The notes: generated by a model not told the origin, from the letters alone. A stretch of 64,000 nucleotides of DNA from Cannabis sativa (GCF_029168945.1 NC_083602.1:61896600-61960599); one strand, 5' to 3'. Shown: positions 10,075 through 22,650, numbered from the stretch's first letter. Numbers and translations: made by a program.

Positions 10075-12200
10075 ATGTCATTTTTTGCAGAAGGAAGTTC
10101 TATTTCTAGACCACCGTTGCTTAATGACTCTAACTATCCTTATTGGAAAGTTAGAATGAGGGCCTTCATCAAATCTCAAGATGAGAAGGCGTGGAGAATG
10201 GTTCTATCAGGTTGGTCTCCTCCAGTTGAGACAGATTCTTCAGGTAATACTACTATAAAATCTGAACTGGAATGGTCTATTGAAGATGATAAACTTTCTG
10301 CCTACAATAGCAAAGCCTTGCATGCTATCTTTAATGGTGTAGGTGAGGGTTACATTAAACTTATATCATCTTGTGTTTCTGCTAAGGAAGCTTGGGAGAT
10401 CCTTCAAACTCAGTTTGAAGGAACTTCTGATGTGAAAAGATCTAGATTTATCATGCTTCAAACTAAATTTGATGAGCTTAGAATGTCTGATAATGAAACT
10501 TTAACTGAATTTTATGAAAAATTATCTGACATTGCTAATGAATATTTTGCTCTTGGAGAAAAGCTTGATGATTCTGTTCTTGTGAGAAAAATTGTTAGAG
10601 TACTTCCAGAAAGGTTTGATACTAAACTTTTGGCAATGGAGGAAGCTAAAGATTTTAGCACTATGAAGGTGGAAGAATTGATGGGTTCCTTACGTACTTT
10701 TGAATTAAATCAACAGATTAAACAAAAGGACAAACCCAAATCCATTGCTGATAAAGGTAAAAGTATTGCTTTGAAAGTTGCTGATAATGAAAATTCTGAT
10801 AGTGAATGTGATGATGAGATTGCTGTATTAACTAAGAATTTTCAGAAATATATGAAAAAGATGGGAAATAAAAAGAATATTTCGAAAGGTTCAAAAGGTA
10901 ATACTTTTATTAAACCATCTGTTTCTAACAAAAAGGGAATTCAGTGCAGGGAATGTGAAGGTTTTGGGCATATTCAAGCTGAGTGTGCAAACACTTTGAA
11001 AAAGAATAAGAAAAGTTTCAATGTCACTTGGAGTGATGATGAAACCGAAAGTGATGAAGATAATTCTGAAAATGTTGCCCTAACCTCTGTTATGTCTAAT
11101 GTGTTGTGTGATTCACAGGTGAAAGCTAGATTGGTATGTCTGAATAATACCACCGAACAAGAGGAATCAGATTCAGATGAGTCTGAAATCTGTGAAGAGT
11201 ATCTTGCTGAATCATACAAAGTCATGTATGAAAAATGGATTCAGGTTGCTTCTGAAAATAGAGAGTTGAATAAATTGAATAAAAAATTGTCTCATCAAAT
11301 TGAAATGTGTGAACTGAAAATAAAAGAGTATGAGACAAATGTTTGTGATAAAGATGAAAAAATCACTCTCTTAAAGAAGGAACTTGAAAATTTTAAGAAA
11401 AATATTCAAATGCTTAACCCTGGATCATCTATTTTTGAAAAAGCACAAAATGCAGGTCAAAGAGGTTTCGCAGGCATTGGATCAAATGGAATGGAAAATT
11501 CTGGAGTCACAAAGTTTGTAAAATCTAGTGTTCCAACGAATCATTCTGAGGCTACAAAGTTTGCTGCCACAGTTTCACAGACTGTTGTAGCAAGAGCTGT
11601 TTCTGATGTCGCAAAATCTCCAGAATTTTCGAAAAGAGTAAGATCTCAGGTAAAAATATTTGTTCCTACTTGTCATTTTTGTGGTAGAAAAGGACATATT
11701 AGACCTAAATGTTTCACGTTGAAAAATTTGTTTAAAACAAATTATTTTGGTAATTTGAATTTTTTTCAAAAGAAACATAGTGCTTTGAAACAAAAATGGG
11801 TTGAAAAAGAAAAATGTCTAGTTGGTTTTTCTGATAAAAGTGCTGCTTCTCAAATGTGGTATTTTGACAGTGGTTGTTCTAGACATATGACAGGTGACAA
11901 GGATTTTTTAATGAATATCAAACCAATGCAATATTGTGAGGTCACGTTTGGTAATGGCTTAGCTGGTAAAGTTGTTGGTATGGGAACTCTAAATTTTGAA
12001 GGGTTACCTAGACTGAAAAATGTGATGTTAGTTGAAGGACTAAGGGCTAATTTACTTAGCATTAGTCAAATTTGTGACCAAGGGTATACTGTTTCATTTG
12101 ATAGTGATCATTGCTATGTTCTTAATGATGATAATGAATGTATCTTGCAAGGATTTCGATCCAATGATAACTGTTACACTCTAACCCCTGTGTTTACTTG
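10075..12200 (+). pseudogene. Second Copia gag-protease copy, 3'-truncated at the laccase junction
   Basis: The reading frame is open from ATG 10075 and carries gag, both zinc knuckles and the protease motif DSGCSRHMTGD, then the pre-integrase region as far as ...TPVFTCHS. There it changes to laccase sequence within a short homology (element TTGTCATTC, laccase TTGCCATTC). The reading frame is also open upstream into the LTR as far as 9814, but the family start is MSFFAEG at 10075, as in the other copies. It is almost identical to 2985-5125 and lacks the frame breaks seen there, so it shows what that gag should read. Integrase, reverse transcriptase and RNase H are absent. Confidence 0.88.
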
Positions 12201-12220
12201 CCATTCGATTCCTAGCCGAT
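12198..12220 (+). repeat. 23-bp laccase duplication at the 3' insertion junction
   Basis: Identical to 1433-1455 (TTGCCATTCGATTCCTAGCC then GAT). An ordinary Copia insertion leaves only 5 bp. The left end of this repeat overlaps short homology with the internal Copia sequence. Confidence 0.9.
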
Positions 12221-12445
12221 AATCCAGGTAAAATATAGAACCAACATGTGTTATTATTGATTGGGTATATCTATTTGGTATCTGATATTGTGTGACAATT
12301 GACATAAATTGCAGGGGTTTGGTTTATGCATTGTCACTTTGAAGTCCATTTGAGTTGGGGTCTAAGATTAGCGTGGATAGTCCAAGATGGGAAGCTCCCT
12401 AATCAGAAGCTGCTTCCTCCACCGTCGGATCTACCCAAATGTTGA
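12205..12445 (+). CDS. LAC17: Laccase, 3' part (last two exons)
   Basis: Continues the gene broken at 1455. The exon piece RFLADNPG ends at 12227 with GT at 12228. An 87-bp intron follows, and the last exon, 12315-12445, encodes [20 protein letters not shown]... to [10 protein letters not shown] and a TGA stop. The motif [12 protein letters not shown] supplies the T1 and T3 copper ligands; the residue ten positions after Cys is Leu, the usual high-potential axial residue in plant laccases. The C-terminus is of normal family length. Without the insertion the frame would run straight from ...FLAD to NPG. An AATAAA-type signal lies at about 12656. Confidence 0.93.
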
Positions 12446-14010
12446 CCTTTATTTGGATGGTGACTAATGGAGGACCTATTAATATATGATGAGAGCGCGG
12501 CAGCCTTTTCCCACTTCCGTTTTTTATTTTTTTTAACTTACAAACCTTTTTTTTTCTATGATTTTGTTTTCCTATATATTCTCTTTTTGGTAACAGAGTG
12601 CTTGTGAAATTTTCTACTGCGAAATCCTTTTCCAGAGTCCTCCAATATTAAATTGAATAAAATAATAAAAGAGAATAATATTGAGGAGAGCTTGTGTTCT
12701 ACCCGGCATGAATATCAGAGCTAGTTGTTTGTTTGTTGTAATTGCTCAAATAAGTATAATAAACACATTCATGAAGCAATGCTTCTGATTTATTTCTATC
12801 TCTTCCTCTAGCTATCTCATATTTTCTTTTTCACTTCATAAATTATATGTATACATAATCATACAAATTTAATTGAGTGTAAAAAATATATATACACATT
12901 AAAGTTAAACCTATAAAAATAAGAGAACAAGATAAATTACAACATATGGCTCCCCATTCATGTTACTACGTACCAGTACCAATTACTCCAGCTAGAATTG
13001 GTCGAAGAAAAGTATACCTGTCAGTGGATCATGCATGATCTCTGAACAATCTAGTTCATGGATGATGTTTGATGACATAAAATGTAATATAAATATGTTA
13101 TAATGTGGTATTATATATTATATATTATATATATGTGATAATAATAATTTAAAGAAGGTAATAGGGCAGGGGTTTAATTGGCTTTATTTGAAGAAGATGC
13201 GTTTTTGTGGAAATGGGTAGAGAAAACATGGCAGAGAAGCCACGTTAACGTTGAAGTCCAGCTCTTTTTCTCAAATGGGAAAAGGTGGCTTCCATTTCCA
13301 ATGCAGATCCATATTTCTGCCCCAATGTCTTATTATATTGTCACTTTCCCCAACAGCTTAATTACACGAATCTCTCTCCTCCTCTTCTTTCACTCTCTCA
13401 TTAATTAAACCAAACATATGTATATAAAAGTAAAAAATAAAAACCCAATTATTTCTACTATATACTACGCACCCATCAAATTTATAACGAAAAATTTATA
13501 TTCCATAGAAGAAAATTAATTCAAATATCAAGAAAAATACATACATGATAACATGAATGATCGTGATCTTAACACATTGATACAATTTAAATTAGTCTTT
13601 ATATTTTTACACTTTAAATTAGTTTTTTTAATAAAAATCTACAAAATAACTAATGAAACAATTTAAATTATAATTAAAATAGCAACTTAAATAAAAATGA
13701 TCGGAGCAACTAACAGAAGAAAAACTGTAAATTAAAAAAAAAAGTAAAAAAAAATAATATACGAAGATAATTCGCTTATAATGGAGTTTGTGTAACAAAG
13801 TTTAAATATAGAAAAAAAAGCTCTCTCGTTCTCATTTGAAAAATCCTACTTACAAATTACAACTAACTAATATTTTCTGATGATACTGATCATATATATT
13901 CAAAAAAATACAAAAAGAAACAAACTAAAACCACCAAAAAAAGAAAAAAGAAAAGAAAAAGCGAAATGAGATCAACCCACCAGGACTAAGATAAGATGAT
14001 ATATATAATA
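12446..14010. other. Intergenic DNA between laccase and the DVL gene
   Basis: The first roughly 200-300 bases are probably laccase 3' UTR. The rest is AT-rich with a short TATATAT run near 13110-13130. I see no gene; the open frame at 13178-13408 has no recognisable domain. Confidence 0.6.
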
Positions 14011-14340
14011 TCAAGAATCATTCCCATGTTTGTGCCAGCAAACGAGCATAGCAACACACCGTCTCATTATGTAAAATCTGGCCTTTTGCTCCTTTGCAAG
14101 GCTACTACACTTGCGCCCTATTGAAGATGAAGATGAAGATGATGAGGTAGAACTACTACCGCTACTACTACTACTATTATTACTGTTTGGCTTCTGAGAA
14201 TAACTTCGAGAAAGTGAGCTCTTTTGTGAAAAACTTCGAAGAAGAGGTGACTTTGAAGAAGTGCTTCTTGTGGAGCTACTTCTACCAAACCCAATTGAAG
14301 AACTCCCTTCTCTTTTAGATGGCTTCCATTTCTCATCCAT
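14011..14340 (-). CDS. RTFL: DVL/ROTUNDIFOLIA-like small polypeptide
   Basis: Plant-specific small peptide family that restricts polar cell proliferation when overexpressed; members are membrane-associated, intronless and act in shoot and organ shape. The 109-residue product starts MDEKWKPSKREG, has a long low-complexity Ser-rich middle (residues about 20-75), and ends with the diagnostic RTF/DVL domain: SSLAKEQKARFYIMRRCVAM followed by LVCWHKHG. The C-terminal Cys-Trp and basic Arg pair are the conserved family core. The start at 14340 is the only Met that gives the usual N-terminal MDEKWK sequence. It is a single exon with an isolated promoter on the minus strand. The family is large and I cannot say which member this is. 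Confidence 0.93.
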   Translation of the reverse strand: MDEKWKPSKREGSSSIGFGRSSSTRSTSSKSPLLRSFSQKSSLSRSYSQKPNSNNSSSSSGSSSTSSSSSSSSIGRKCSSLAKEQKARFYIMRRCVAMLVCWHKHGNDS

Positions 14341-14650
14341 TTATTATTTTTTTATATATATCTTGATCTTCAATATATATTATTTGTTTCTCCTTTGTAG
14401 GAAGTAATGGCTAATTAAGATAGATAGTACTACTTCTCTGGACCTCTGTGTGTAATTTCTGCCTCTCCAATGTGTTTAATTTAAGAGTGAAAGAGATAGA
14501 ACGGAGTAATGAGGTATAGTGCTAGAGGAAAGATATGATTGAGAATGGGACATTAGTAAGAGGTGGGGTATTGCTATATATATTAATATATAATCCTGGT
14601 AGAATAATAGTGCTTGCTATTTAGAGAGAGTACTGTGTGGCCAAATCTTC

Positions 14651-14658
14651 TATATATA
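14651..14658 (-). promoter_or_regulatory. Candidate TATA box of the DVL/RTFL gene
   Basis: TATATATA on the minus strand about 310 bases upstream of the ATG at 14340, placing a start site near 14620 and a 5' leader of about 280 bases. A second run of TA near 14576-14592 is an alternative. Confidence 0.45.
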
Positions 14659-14839
14659 ACACCTTTTTTTTTTACCTCACTTTTTTTCTTTCCTATTTAT
14701 TTTATTTTTTAAACTTTGAGTGAAGAGATTTGAACAATGCAGTAATCTTTTAAGTTTAAAAGAGAATTGGGAGATATGATATGCTTACATCATCATATTT
14801 GATATTAATTATGATGGTAATGATGTGTGGAAAAAATGA

Positions 14840-15212
14840 TAAATTCCAATGCATCAAAATAATAAAAACAAAGTAAGGAAATTATACTGTATTTTACTTG
14901 TAATTTCAATTTGCTTATATTCTCTATTTCAATCTCTCCACTTAAATTTCAATAAACTTTTTGTTTTTTCTATCACTTTCTCATACTCACTTCTCCTTCA
15001 GAGACTCTTTTCTCCTTCACAACTAACTCTCTTTCTCAAACACACACATACCTCTCTCTTACGCATATTTATAAAGAAAAAATAAGCTTAAGCTCCAAGA
15101 CACTTTAAATTTGGTCACTAAGACTCATTTTTACACAATTAATAATTACTAAAATGAAAAAATACAACTTCATAAAATATAAAACAAATTTTATTTGAGT
15201 CAAACTCTAACA
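14840..15212 (-). repeat. Probable 3' LTR of an old Copia remnant
   Basis: On the minus strand a purine-rich tract (AAGTGGAGAT, 15213-15222) is followed by TGTTAGAGTTTGACTC, a typical PPT/LTR start, and then by a TATA-like TTTATAAATA (about 15066-15078). The far end is not defined, because I found no clear CA plus target duplication; 14840 is approximate. Confidence 0.45.
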
Positions 15213-16570
15213 ATCTCCACTTTGACTCAAATTCTCTAAACTCACAACTCCAACTACCAATAAAAGTATATATATCAAGTTCATACGCTCATACGCTCAT
15301 TGAATTTCACTTGAGCATTTGTTTTCACATATTCCTCAATCTCTCACTCATTTCTTCTTTCTTCGAACAACCTCTAACTAAAATTGAAGTCCTCTCCAAC
15401 TTATTGTATTCCTTCATTCTAACTAAATGCCTTCTGTGACTTAATTCTACCTTCACAACTCCACCTAAAATAGTCTTCCCCACTAATTTATACAAATTAT
15501 ACTTTTTTTTGACCCTTCACAACTACCAAGTCATCTTTCTTGATAGTTATTTCACAATTTTTTGTAGAATAGTCATAACAACGAGTATTCAAAGCTCCCA
15601 GAGAGATTAAGCTCCTCCTTAATGATGTAATGTGTCTCACATCAGTATACTCACAAAACCATTAAATATCTTCACCTTAATAGTACATATTCTAACAAAT
15701 TTAGAGCTACAATTATTTCCCATCAAAACAATACTACCATCATATGCCTTGTAAGTATCAAAACACTCTATATTTGGATACATGTAGAACGAACAACTAA
15801 AATCCAAAATCCAAGAGTCAAAAAATTTTCACCAACTATGACAGACAGAATATTAGAGTTGTTATCAAAGCTTTCACCAACAATAGTGGTAGAATATGAC
15901 ATGTCTTTGCATTCTTGATTCCTCATTAGTTCAAGTTGGTCAGCTCTTCACAATTTCCCCCAATTAACATGTCATTTTTTTTTGTGACAGTAGTCGCATT
16001 TCACTTCTCTCCAAGAACGTGAATGAGCGCGATTGTCTTTTTTGTCATCATATCTTCTTTTCGATGTACTCCTACCACGACTTGATTCTGATCTTGTCAC
16101 AAGAGCTTGATCAGTATGAGACATACTACTTGGTTGCTTGATACTATTTATCTCCAAAAGAACCGTTGACACCTAGTGTTTCCAACTAAAAGTGCAGTCA
16201 CTAATATCTCATCATATGATTAGATTGATCCTCTTCATCAATTTTGATATCTACACTTAATAATTGAGTTATGCACTTACTAAATCTATTTATATGATCC
16301 CTACAATCATCTCCTTCAATAATTTTAAACTCATATAATTACTTCCTCAAATATAATCTATTTGTTTGGAATTTTGATATACAAAGTTTTTCTAACTTTT
16401 TCCATTACTCAAATGGACATATTTCATCCAATACAATATACTTTAATTCAAGAGCCAAACTTAAGAGCATAGTGTTTACCCTTTTGCTTGAAAGTCCCCC
16501 CAATCTTCATCAATCATACTCTCATGCTTAAAACTCTCCCCAATTTCATTCAATACAATATACTTTAATT
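15213..16570 (-). pseudogene. Decayed Copia gag-protease remnant
   Basis: Reading down from 16570 on the minus strand gives scattered gag pieces (KLEKLCISKFQTNRLYL, then DHINRFSKCITQLLSVDIKI). A basic region with zinc knuckle VKCDYCHKKKH follows (16172-15972). Then comes a protease-like stretch SWILDFSCSFYMYPNIECF (about 15800), in which the catalytic Asp-Ser-Gly has become Asp-Phe-Ser, and MGNNCSSKFVRICTIKVKIF. Multiple stops and frame shifts mark it as dead. Order and motifs suit a Copia of the short-LTR Ale/Retrofit type. Integrase and the rest of pol are missing. Confidence 0.7.
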
Positions 16571-17164
16571 AATTGATGTCCTATGCTAACAATTTTTAAT
16601 CTTTTTGTAGTGCCTCTCCACGATTGCACATGGTAGTTGTCTTTGTAGCATCTCTGAACTTGATTCGAAGCAACCATCACTGTCCCTTCTCTAGGATGTC
16701 TAGTATTCTCACGAAGAAGAGCAACCCAGTCTCAACTTCGACTCAGCCTACCCACGCGCTCTAGGAAAATAACTAGTTGAACGACATCTTGGTCCAATAT
16801 TCAAACCATCTCGACCCTTCCTTATGCCTACAACATCACTAGGAGTAGAATATTCACGCAACACCTTGACGTCTCTTGGCAAGGTCAGCCTTCAAACCAC
16901 CCGAGTAATAATGGCATCATTTTTTGCGTGACTGTGTGCCGTGTGCACACTCTTTTTCCTTGAAAAACTCCGACTGAGTCATCTATGCATTGAGGCTCTC
17001 TAGCTAAGACACTCGCACTATCCATATGTTCTCATTATGTTAAAGGAAATCCTAACACCGTCGCTCACCTAGTCACTCATGACCAAGGTAGCATGTGTGG
17101 CCAGATGCAAATACCAAGCTGACGTGCCAATGCCTCTAGTCATGACCCATTCGATACTGTTCAA
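16571..17164. other. Unassigned sequence left of the solo LTR
   Basis: Richer in GC than its surroundings, with no reading frame or recognisable motif. With 18995-19850 it probably formed one older repeat before the solo LTR landed. Confidence 0.4.
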
Positions 17165-17169
17165 AAAAT

Positions 17170-18994
17170 TGTTGGGTTTTATGCCCTAAATAAAATTCAT
17201 TTAAATATAATCAGATTTACTTATTAATATAGATCAGAAATAACATTTAATGTTGCATGGTTCGCATGATTTATTGTGCCGTCAACACATTGAAAATTAA
17301 ACATGACTATGTGAATAAAGTTTCCTAGATTTATTAGACACAGGGTTTTACTGATATGATAATCTACAACAGAGTTTACTTGCATTTGGAGAAATGCTAT
17401 GTTCTTTCCAGAGCATTGGTTAAAGTAAAGCTCAGGTTGGATGCATGGAGTATGCATCTGAAGGGACCGATATTGAACTTTGACTTAGATTTATTAAACT
17501 TACCGTAATATCTATTCAAGTCAATATTGCCTAGTTGATCCTAGATCAAATGATCTTAATCATGTTATGATTAGGCTAAATCTCAAGAGGCTATTCGTGT
17601 TCTTTGATTTGTTAGTTAAGCCTACTTTTAGGTCAGGGTGATACGTACATTTTGGGAACACGGTAGTGCAATTGAGTGGGAGCGCTAACATAAACATGGA
17701 ATCTATAGCTTCTATCTGGAAAATAGTAAGTAAAGGATGATCTCCTTCGAGCTTGACCAAACGAAAATAAATGGTGGAGATCTCATTTCACATAAGCTGA
17801 AATATCATTTATACGGGGTTAAGTGTTTTAAGGATTAAATACATTGTAGGGTGTAACGGTAATCTAATCCCTTTACAGTGTAGATCATTCATATAGAGGA
17901 TCATTGATCAAATTAGGATTATAACAATGGATAACTAATGATGTGTCTATATGGTGGAACATATAGAGCATTCTATATACTGAGAGTGTAATTCTAAGTT
18001 CTATGCGTGGATTCAACGAAGAATTAATAAGTTAGTGAATTTTAGTAATAAATTCTTGATCTACTTATTGGAAGCTCGGTTATATAGATCCATGGTCCCC
18101 GCACTAGTTGAGATAATATTGCTTGTAAGACTCATATAATTGGTTTTGATTAATCAATTATAATTCTCAAATTAGACTATGTCTATTTGTGAATTTTTCA
18201 CTAAGTAAGGGCGAAATTGTAAAGAAAGAGTTTTAGGGGCATATTTGTTAATTATGATACTTCGTATGGTTCAATTAATAAATATGATAAATGACAATAT
18301 TATTTAATAATTATTTATAGTTATTAAATAGTTAGAATTGGCATTTAAATGGTTGAATTTGAAAATTGGCGTTTTAAAGAAAATCAGATGCAGAAAAGAT
18401 AAAACTGCAAAATTGCAAAAGGTGAGGCCCAAATCCACATTGCATGGCCGGCCACTTTTGTAGGGTTTTCCCTCTGATATTTTCATTATTTTAATGCCAA
18501 ATAATTCAAACCTAACCCTAGTGGAATGCTATAAATAGATAGTGAAGGCTTCATGAAAATTACACTTTTCTTCTGACTTTTCATTCAGAAAAAACCGAGC
18601 CTTTCTCTCTCCCTATCTTTGGCCGACCACTCCCTCTCTCTCTTCCTCCTTGAGATTTCGAAATACTTAGTGTTAGAGTAGTGCCCACACACAGCAAGTG
18701 ATACCTCAACCATAGTGAGGAAGATCGTGAAAAAAGACTTTCAGCCAAAAGGAGTTTCAGCATCAAAGATTCAGAGAAAGAGATCCAGGTTCAGATATTG
18801 ATAATGCTCTGCTACAGAAAGGAATCAAGGGCTAGATATCTGAACGGAAGGAGTCATATTATTCCGCTGCACCCAATGTAAGGTTTACTAAACTTTATAT
18901 GTGTTTATTTCATCGTTTTAGAAAGTTCATATTTAGGGTGTTAATCAACATACTTGTGAGTAGATCTAAGATCCTGGTAAAATAATTTCCAACA
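17170..18994 (+). mobile_element. Solo LTR of a Copia family, TSD AAAAT
   Basis: Starts TGTTGGGTTTTATGCCCTAA and ends AATAATTTCCAACA, 1825 bp, flanked on both sides by AAAAT (17165-17169 and 18995-18999). No internal coding region remains, which is the product of LTR-LTR recombination. The same family, in the opposite direction, supplies the LTR at 33538-36070. A TATA-like CTATAAATAG is at about 18529-18538. Confidence 0.9.
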
Positions 18995-20310
18995 AAAATC
19001 TCCCTCATGGACCAAGGAGTCTCATATGTCCACAGTCCAATCCTCAAGGATACATGACTCCATGCATGTCAGGTGGTCCTCGAGACAAACCACTAAACTA
19101 GTAGCATATGTTAGATCTCTGACTTTTTCTACCACGGTGCATCTATCCCATGCACGCATGAAAATTTTCCCATAAATGACTACTTGTGTCATCTCGTGTT
19201 AAGACTCGTGGCCAAGGTGAACCATAACATCTCTCAGAGGTTTAGGCCACGTTCCATTTAAGTGACATACTAGAAAGCCAAAGGAAACATACCGACTAAT
19301 CTCTAACAACATCTTTAGACGTACTACCAAGTCAGCCTGATAGTGTTTGTTGGCATTTAACTCATGGAGATATACGAGTCCTCTTGTGGTCCTTATATGT
19401 CTACCCTACTAGTTCTAGTGACTAGTATTAGCTCACTTAGCACCAAGGGGCCATGAGATGGTAGAGAGCTCACACCAGGTTCTCCCCCTTAAGAAGCATT
19501 ATATGTATTTAGCCTTCTACCGAAAATATATATAATTTTTACTCTATAGACATATGATCATCAACATATATCGATTCTCAGAGTTTCTCGAATTTGATTG
19601 TATCATTGTATTCCTAGACCCAAATAAATAGCAAATCCCAAGTCTCGTCTTAATCCCGACATTATTTAAGATATTTACAAAAATACCACGGTTATACAAA
19701 CAAGGCATTATAATGTCACCAACATGCACTGTCACTTCACCACAACTTGACCACCTTGTGAGCATCACCTAACTTGTATCATGCTATCTTAATTAGCACG
19801 CTACACGGTACAGTGTAGATAATATGAATTTCGTAGTTATGCGAATATTTTACTCTCCCCCTAATATAATATAACATGCCTTTTGTGGACATAATTTATT
19901 AGTTAAAGCCATCAGAACAAATAAGCTGTGATAATTAAAATTATAAAATTTAACTTAAAATCATATGAAAGAGAAAAAAAATAAATACACAAAGTATACA
20001 TATTGTTCTATTTCACCTAACCATATTTTTTAGAGAATTCTAATTAACACTTTTATGCAACTTATTATTATTATTATTATTGGCATATTGTAGTAAATAT
20101 TGAGTTTTCATAAATTTTAATGTCAACCCGTTAATTAAGAATGAAACGCCATATTAGTATGGTGTTAATTAACTTAAAGTGTAAATAGTAATATTTTTCT
20201 AAGCTAAATGTTCTTAGTATTAGCTTTATTATAACATATATATTTTGATTTGGACTTTATAATAATGACTTGAGCCAGGTTTGTTCTTTAATGGGTAATT
20301 AGGCTTTTCT
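18995..20310. other. Unassigned sequence right of the solo LTR
   Basis: Continuation of the sequence split by the solo LTR. It contains CTCCCCCT motifs near 19482 and 19853, which read as AGGGGGAG on the minus strand and could be polypurine tracts of a lost element. No coding region is recognised. Confidence 0.35.
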
Positions 20311-20314
20311 TTAT

Positions 20315-22650
20315 GTGCAGGTTATTAACTTCGCTAAATCCATCTTGTACTTCTCACCTAATACGCCGAATGAGGTTAGTGGCTTGTTTGAACAAGTATT
20401 AAACATGCAAAAGAAAGATGTCATTGAGAAATATTTAGGATTGCTAATGCAAGGAGGAAGGCATAATAATAAAATCTTTAGATCAATAAAAGATAAAATG
20501 TGGAATCAACTACATGATTATCAAGCAAAACTGTTCTCGCAAGGGGGTAAAGAGATTTTAGAAAAAGCAGTAGTCCAAGCGATTAAAACATATTTGATGT
20601 CATGTTTTTAAATTCTAGAAGGGCTGAATGAAGAGATTGAAAGTTTAATAGCCTGATATTGGTGGGGTTCAGTGGATGCAGGACTAAGTATCTATTGGAG
20701 AGCTTGGCATCAATTGTGTCAACCTAAGAGTGATGGTGGATTAGGTTTTTGAAGGTTCAGTCCATATAATCAAGCCTTACTTGCAAAACAATCATGGAGA
20801 ATTTTAACTAAACCATCATCTTTATTGGTTCAAGTGTGTAAAGCAAGATATTTTAGAGACTCTTCTATTTTGGAGGCAAGTGAGGGTTATTATTCATCCA
20901 TGACATGGAGAGGGATTGTGTGGGGAAGAGATTTGTTGCTGAAAGGATTAAGGCACTATATTGGTAATGGTGCTTTTACGAGGATATTTGATGATCTTTG
21001 GTTACCACGACCGCCATCTTTTCTTTCCAGTAGAAAAGCCTCCTTTAATGTAATCACAGTTTCAAAACTTATTGATCCTCTAGGAGGTTGGGACATTGTA
21101 AGGTGAATAGCACTTTTAATTCACTGGATGTCGAACTCATCCTATCAATCCCATTAAGTCCCTTGGAGCACAAGGATAACTAGTGTTGGCATTACATGGA
21201 ACATGGTAATTATTCAGTAAAAAGTGATTATAATCTGGCCATGACCAGAGATGAGAGATTGCATTCTTCTTCTAGTGAGGTGTTGTCAATATGGTGGAAG
21301 AAATTTTGGGGTTTAAAAATTCTTCATTTTTCATGGCAAGGTTTCCGTGAGATTTTACCCTCGAGGGTGGCTTGTTTCGACGTAAGGTTGTTCCTCATAA
21401 TAACTGTCCTATTTGGGGTTATGGGGGTGATTCAAATTCACATGCAATTAGGCTCAAGAAATTTGGACTTTATTATATTACCCTTTCCTTCACAAGGCGA
21501 AGAAAGATTTATCTTTTAAGCAAGTAATAATCTATGCATCCGAGATTGTGGAGAAAAATTCCTTTGAAAGATTGATTATTATTTCATGGGCAATATGGAC
21601 AGAGATAAATAAGATGACTCACGGTGAACATCAAAAACACCCTAAGCAAATAATTGGTTGGATCTCACGTTTCTGTGAGTCTGTTAATTTAGCGAAGGAA
21701 CTAGTAAAGAAAAGTTTAGATATGAGTGAGGAGGGAGTTTCTAACTACTCTCCTTCTTAAACGGATCCTTTCACAATCATTAGATCCACTTTGCTCATGG
21801 ATGCAACTGTCTTAAAGGAATCTAAGATGTTTAGGGGCCATTGTTATGTCAACAAATCATACAGTAATGGTTGCGTTAAGAAAAACATTACGAGATTGGT
21901 ATTGTAGATTAATTTTCAAGGTTATTGTTTTCATATATTGGACAATAGTATAATCTAAAAGTTTTAAGGATTTTTAAAAATTTAAATACTCCACACTAAG
22001 GACTTGTATAATCAAAGGAATTTAAGTAGAGTAGTATGAGTTATGTTTGTCTCCTTGCTGAGTTTGTACACGAATTATAATAATTTTGTCAGTTACTAAC
22101 CAAAGTGTTGGACTTTGGTTAGTATGGGTTGTTTTGATTTGTTTTTTTTTTCTTTTATTGTTTTAATTGTAATTTCAGTTTTGGTGTTGGAGGGGTTTTG
22201 ATTTGGTTGTTAGTTTCTTCTTATTTTCTCTAATTTTGTGAATAGTATGTTTTCCAGCTAGTATTAATGTTGTTCTGTTGTTTGTTGTTTGGTTCTTTTC
22301 AGGTAGTATTATTATTTTTCAAGCTAAAACTTTTGCCATACTGACTGGACTAAATTGGGCTCTGTGGGATTTCCCTAGAAGCGGTTAAATTTGAATCTCT
22401 CTCAGTAGTAATGGCTATAATAACAGGAAGGTGTTCACAAATGAGATGGGTGTGCTGTTAGAGGATGTCATAGCCTTATTGTCTAAATTTCCAAGGGCAG
22501 TTTTGTCTCATGTGTCCCGCAAAGATAACACTGCGGCCCATAGTTTGGCTAAATATGCCCTTAGGCTGTACAATGAATTATGATGGTTTGAAGAGGTCCC
22601 AACACCGATTGTTGAAGTCTTCTCAGAAATGTCTTTTTAGAGCATTTGTA
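20315..22650 (+). pseudogene. 5'-truncated LINE (non-LTR retrotransposon) remnant
   Basis: Begins in the C-terminal part of a LINE reverse transcriptase: QVINFAKSILYFSPNTPNEV, then KYLGL, FRSIKDKMWNQL and LLSQGGKE-like FSQGGKEILEKAVVQAIKTY. The usual downstream pieces follow: a YWWG/CQPKSDGGLGF region with stops (about 20650-20750), a zf-RVT-like domain (WWKKFWGLKILHFSWQGFREILPS, 21285-21362), and an RNase H tail (SHVSRKDNTAAHSLAKYALR, about 22510-22570). The frame is broken several times. The 5' end, including endonuclease and the catalytic RT core, is absent, as is usual for aborted target-primed insertion. An A-run at 22671-22682 may be the old tail. Confidence 0.88.

Larger units (their letters stand above)
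1456..12197 (+). mobile_element. SIRE-type Ty1/Copia insertion with a partial tandem second copy, inside laccase
   Basis: Order: LTR (1456-2926), PBS, gag-pol, 3' non-coding region with ORF3 remnant, polypurine tract (8541-8552), LTR (8553-10016), then a second PBS-gag-protease segment (10017-12197) that stops abruptly and joins laccase sequence. Gag, PR, INT and RNase H order is Copia. The cluster of GGGGGAG polypurine-like motifs before the 3' LTR (8353, 8380, 8460, 8543) and the long spacer with an extra ORF are hallmarks of Sireviruses. The LTRs are nearly identical apart from changes at CAG/CTG sites, so the insertion is recent. The reverse transcriptase is deleted, so the copy is non-autonomous. 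There is no simple 5-bp target duplication; a 23-bp repeat of laccase flanks the insert (1433-1455 and 12198-12220). Confidence 0.92.

Noticed and set aside
13178..13408. 76-residue open frame downstream of laccase
   Set aside because: No recognised family, no clear promoter or conserved motif.
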